From positions 1 through 5,587 of the forward strand of contig CAMHMW010000119.1 of the NCBI GenBank assembly GCA_946186335.1: 5,587 nucleotides of DNA, in the 5' to 3' direction. The notes beneath the pieces are model-generated. The model did not search any database and was not told the origin of the DNA. It was given only the letters and a program-made list of their open reading frames with translations. The stretch comes from an uncultured Candidatus Melainabacteria bacterium (GTDB lineage Bacteria; Cyanobacteriota; Vampirovibrionia; Gastranaerophilales; Gastranaerophilaceae). Position 1 is the stretch's first letter. Every line of letters starts with the position of its first letter. A program made the translations under genes and the position numbers. Of the stretch, positions 5,109 to 5,587 are shown one piece after another.

Positions 5109-5587
5109 ATGACAAACTGGATAACCCCATTGGATGCCTGTGCGGCAGGCGGCGTTCTGGATTATGATGCAGCAGCATATTTAATAGACCAGCCGGCAAG
5201 ATTTGTCGGACATCCGCAGTTGGAATCATTACCATCAACGGAAACTCCGCTTTTACTTCCCCCAAATACAAAAATTAAAGGGGAACTCAAAGAAGATTGT
5301 TTCGGTGCGCCCAGTTCTCTTATAAACAACCCGTCATGGAAAAAATGGTTATTCGGCGGACTCATTGCAGGCGGAATAGGTTTCCTTGCTCTTGGAAAAC
5401 TCGGGAAATTAGGCAAAATATTTAAACCGAAAGCCGCAACAGCATCAGTCGGCACAACTGCCGCAGGTGCAGGTTCAAAAATTAAAATGCCTGATTTTTC
5501 AAAATTCGGTACAGCAATTAAAAATTTCGCCAAAAAAATTTGGGGCTATATAAAAAAGCCGTTTGAATTTATAATCGGTAAATTTAA
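5109..5587 (+). CDS. Unknown protein with a hydrophobic segment, C-terminus beyond the window
   Basis: The reading frame is open from the ATG at 5109 to the right edge (159 complete codons). AAGGAA (5095-5100), eight bases before the ATG, supports the start. I do not recognise a characterised family. The N-terminus MTNWITPLDACAAGGVLDYD (1-20) continues AAAYLIDQPARFVGHPQLE; then comes a Pro-rich linker (40-53), a short stretch to residue 76, one hydrophobic Gly-rich segment WLFGGLIAGGIGFLAL (80-95), and a basic Ala/Gly/Lys-rich tail with aromatic-basic patches (IKNFAKKIWGYIKKPFEF, 137-154). There is no N-terminal signal peptide. The sharply patterned N-terminal motif suggests a conserved, perhaps lineage-specific domain; I associate such sequences with Gastranaerophilales, but only from memory. 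The 5' region holds a possible -10 (TATACT, 5072-5077) without a good -35. It could be a membrane-associated scaffold or an exported protein; the function is unknown. Confidence 0.75.
   Translation, partial: MTNWITPLDACAAGGVLDYDAAAYLIDQPARFVGHPQLESLPSTETPLLLPPNTKIKGELKEDCFGAPSSLINNPSWKKWLFGGLIAGGIGFLALGKLGKLGKIFKPKAATASVGTTAAGAGSKIKMPDFSKFGTAIKNFAKKIWGYIKKPFEFIIGKF

Noticed and set aside
5162..5533. 123-aa minus-strand open frame
   Set aside because: It is antisense to the 5109 gene, which has a good ribosome site and a sensible protein. The minus-strand product is Pro/Ala/Ser-rich without any domain and has no ribosome site.

Overview
The window is an A+T-rich stretch of bacterial chromosome with seven genes on both strands. 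No plasmid, phage, insertion-sequence, CRISPR or RNA gene is visible. Two genes are recognised enzymes with every key motif in place: ATP-type phosphoenolpyruvate carboxykinase (pckA) and methionyl-tRNA synthetase (metG). The other five are a cut-off glycerophosphotransferase-like gene, a small HTH_XRE regulator, and three proteins of unknown function. My best guess at the organism is a gut-type non-photosynthetic cyanobacterium (Gastranaerophilales / Vampirovibrionia). This rests on base composition, the compact single-zinc MetRS, the appearance of the orphan proteins, and intergenic GTAAG-TTGGG...CCCAAC hairpins resembling cyanobacterial repeats. It is an inference: a low-GC Firmicute is the main alternative, since CDP-glycerol transferases are typical there.

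Left part (1-1090). A leftward gene encoding the N-terminus of a CDP-glycerol glycerophosphotransferase family protein runs off the left edge. A 142-bp intergenic region separates it from a divergent rightward HTH_XRE gene. That region holds five CATG tetramers, including three ATCATG hexamers spaced exactly 14 bp apart over the predicted leftward promoter, and is a possible operator. The XRE gene converges with a leftward 115-aa protein of unknown function, which has its own likely promoter. Upstream of it lies a leftward gene for a 132-aa membrane-anchored coiled-coil protein.

Middle (1490-3345). pckA reads rightward from a well-formed sigma70-like promoter (TTGCAT, 17 bp, TACAAT) with a strong Shine-Dalgarno. 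It ends at a clear intrinsic terminator that probably also serves the convergent metG.

Right part (3346-5587). metG reads leftward. A rightward gene follows whose 159 visible residues belong to an unrecognised protein with a hydrophobic segment. metG is bracketed by two inverted copies of a 30-bp REP-like hairpin repeat (29 of 30 identical). A third, decayed copy (21 of 28 positions) lies at 1062-1089, next to the stop of the 132-aa protein gene.

The genes do not form one pathway. pckA (gluconeogenesis or anaplerosis) and metG (translation) are housekeeping. The most interesting content is the REP-like repeat family, the phased CATG cluster and the lineage-type orphan proteins. I see no convincing new multi-gene system.
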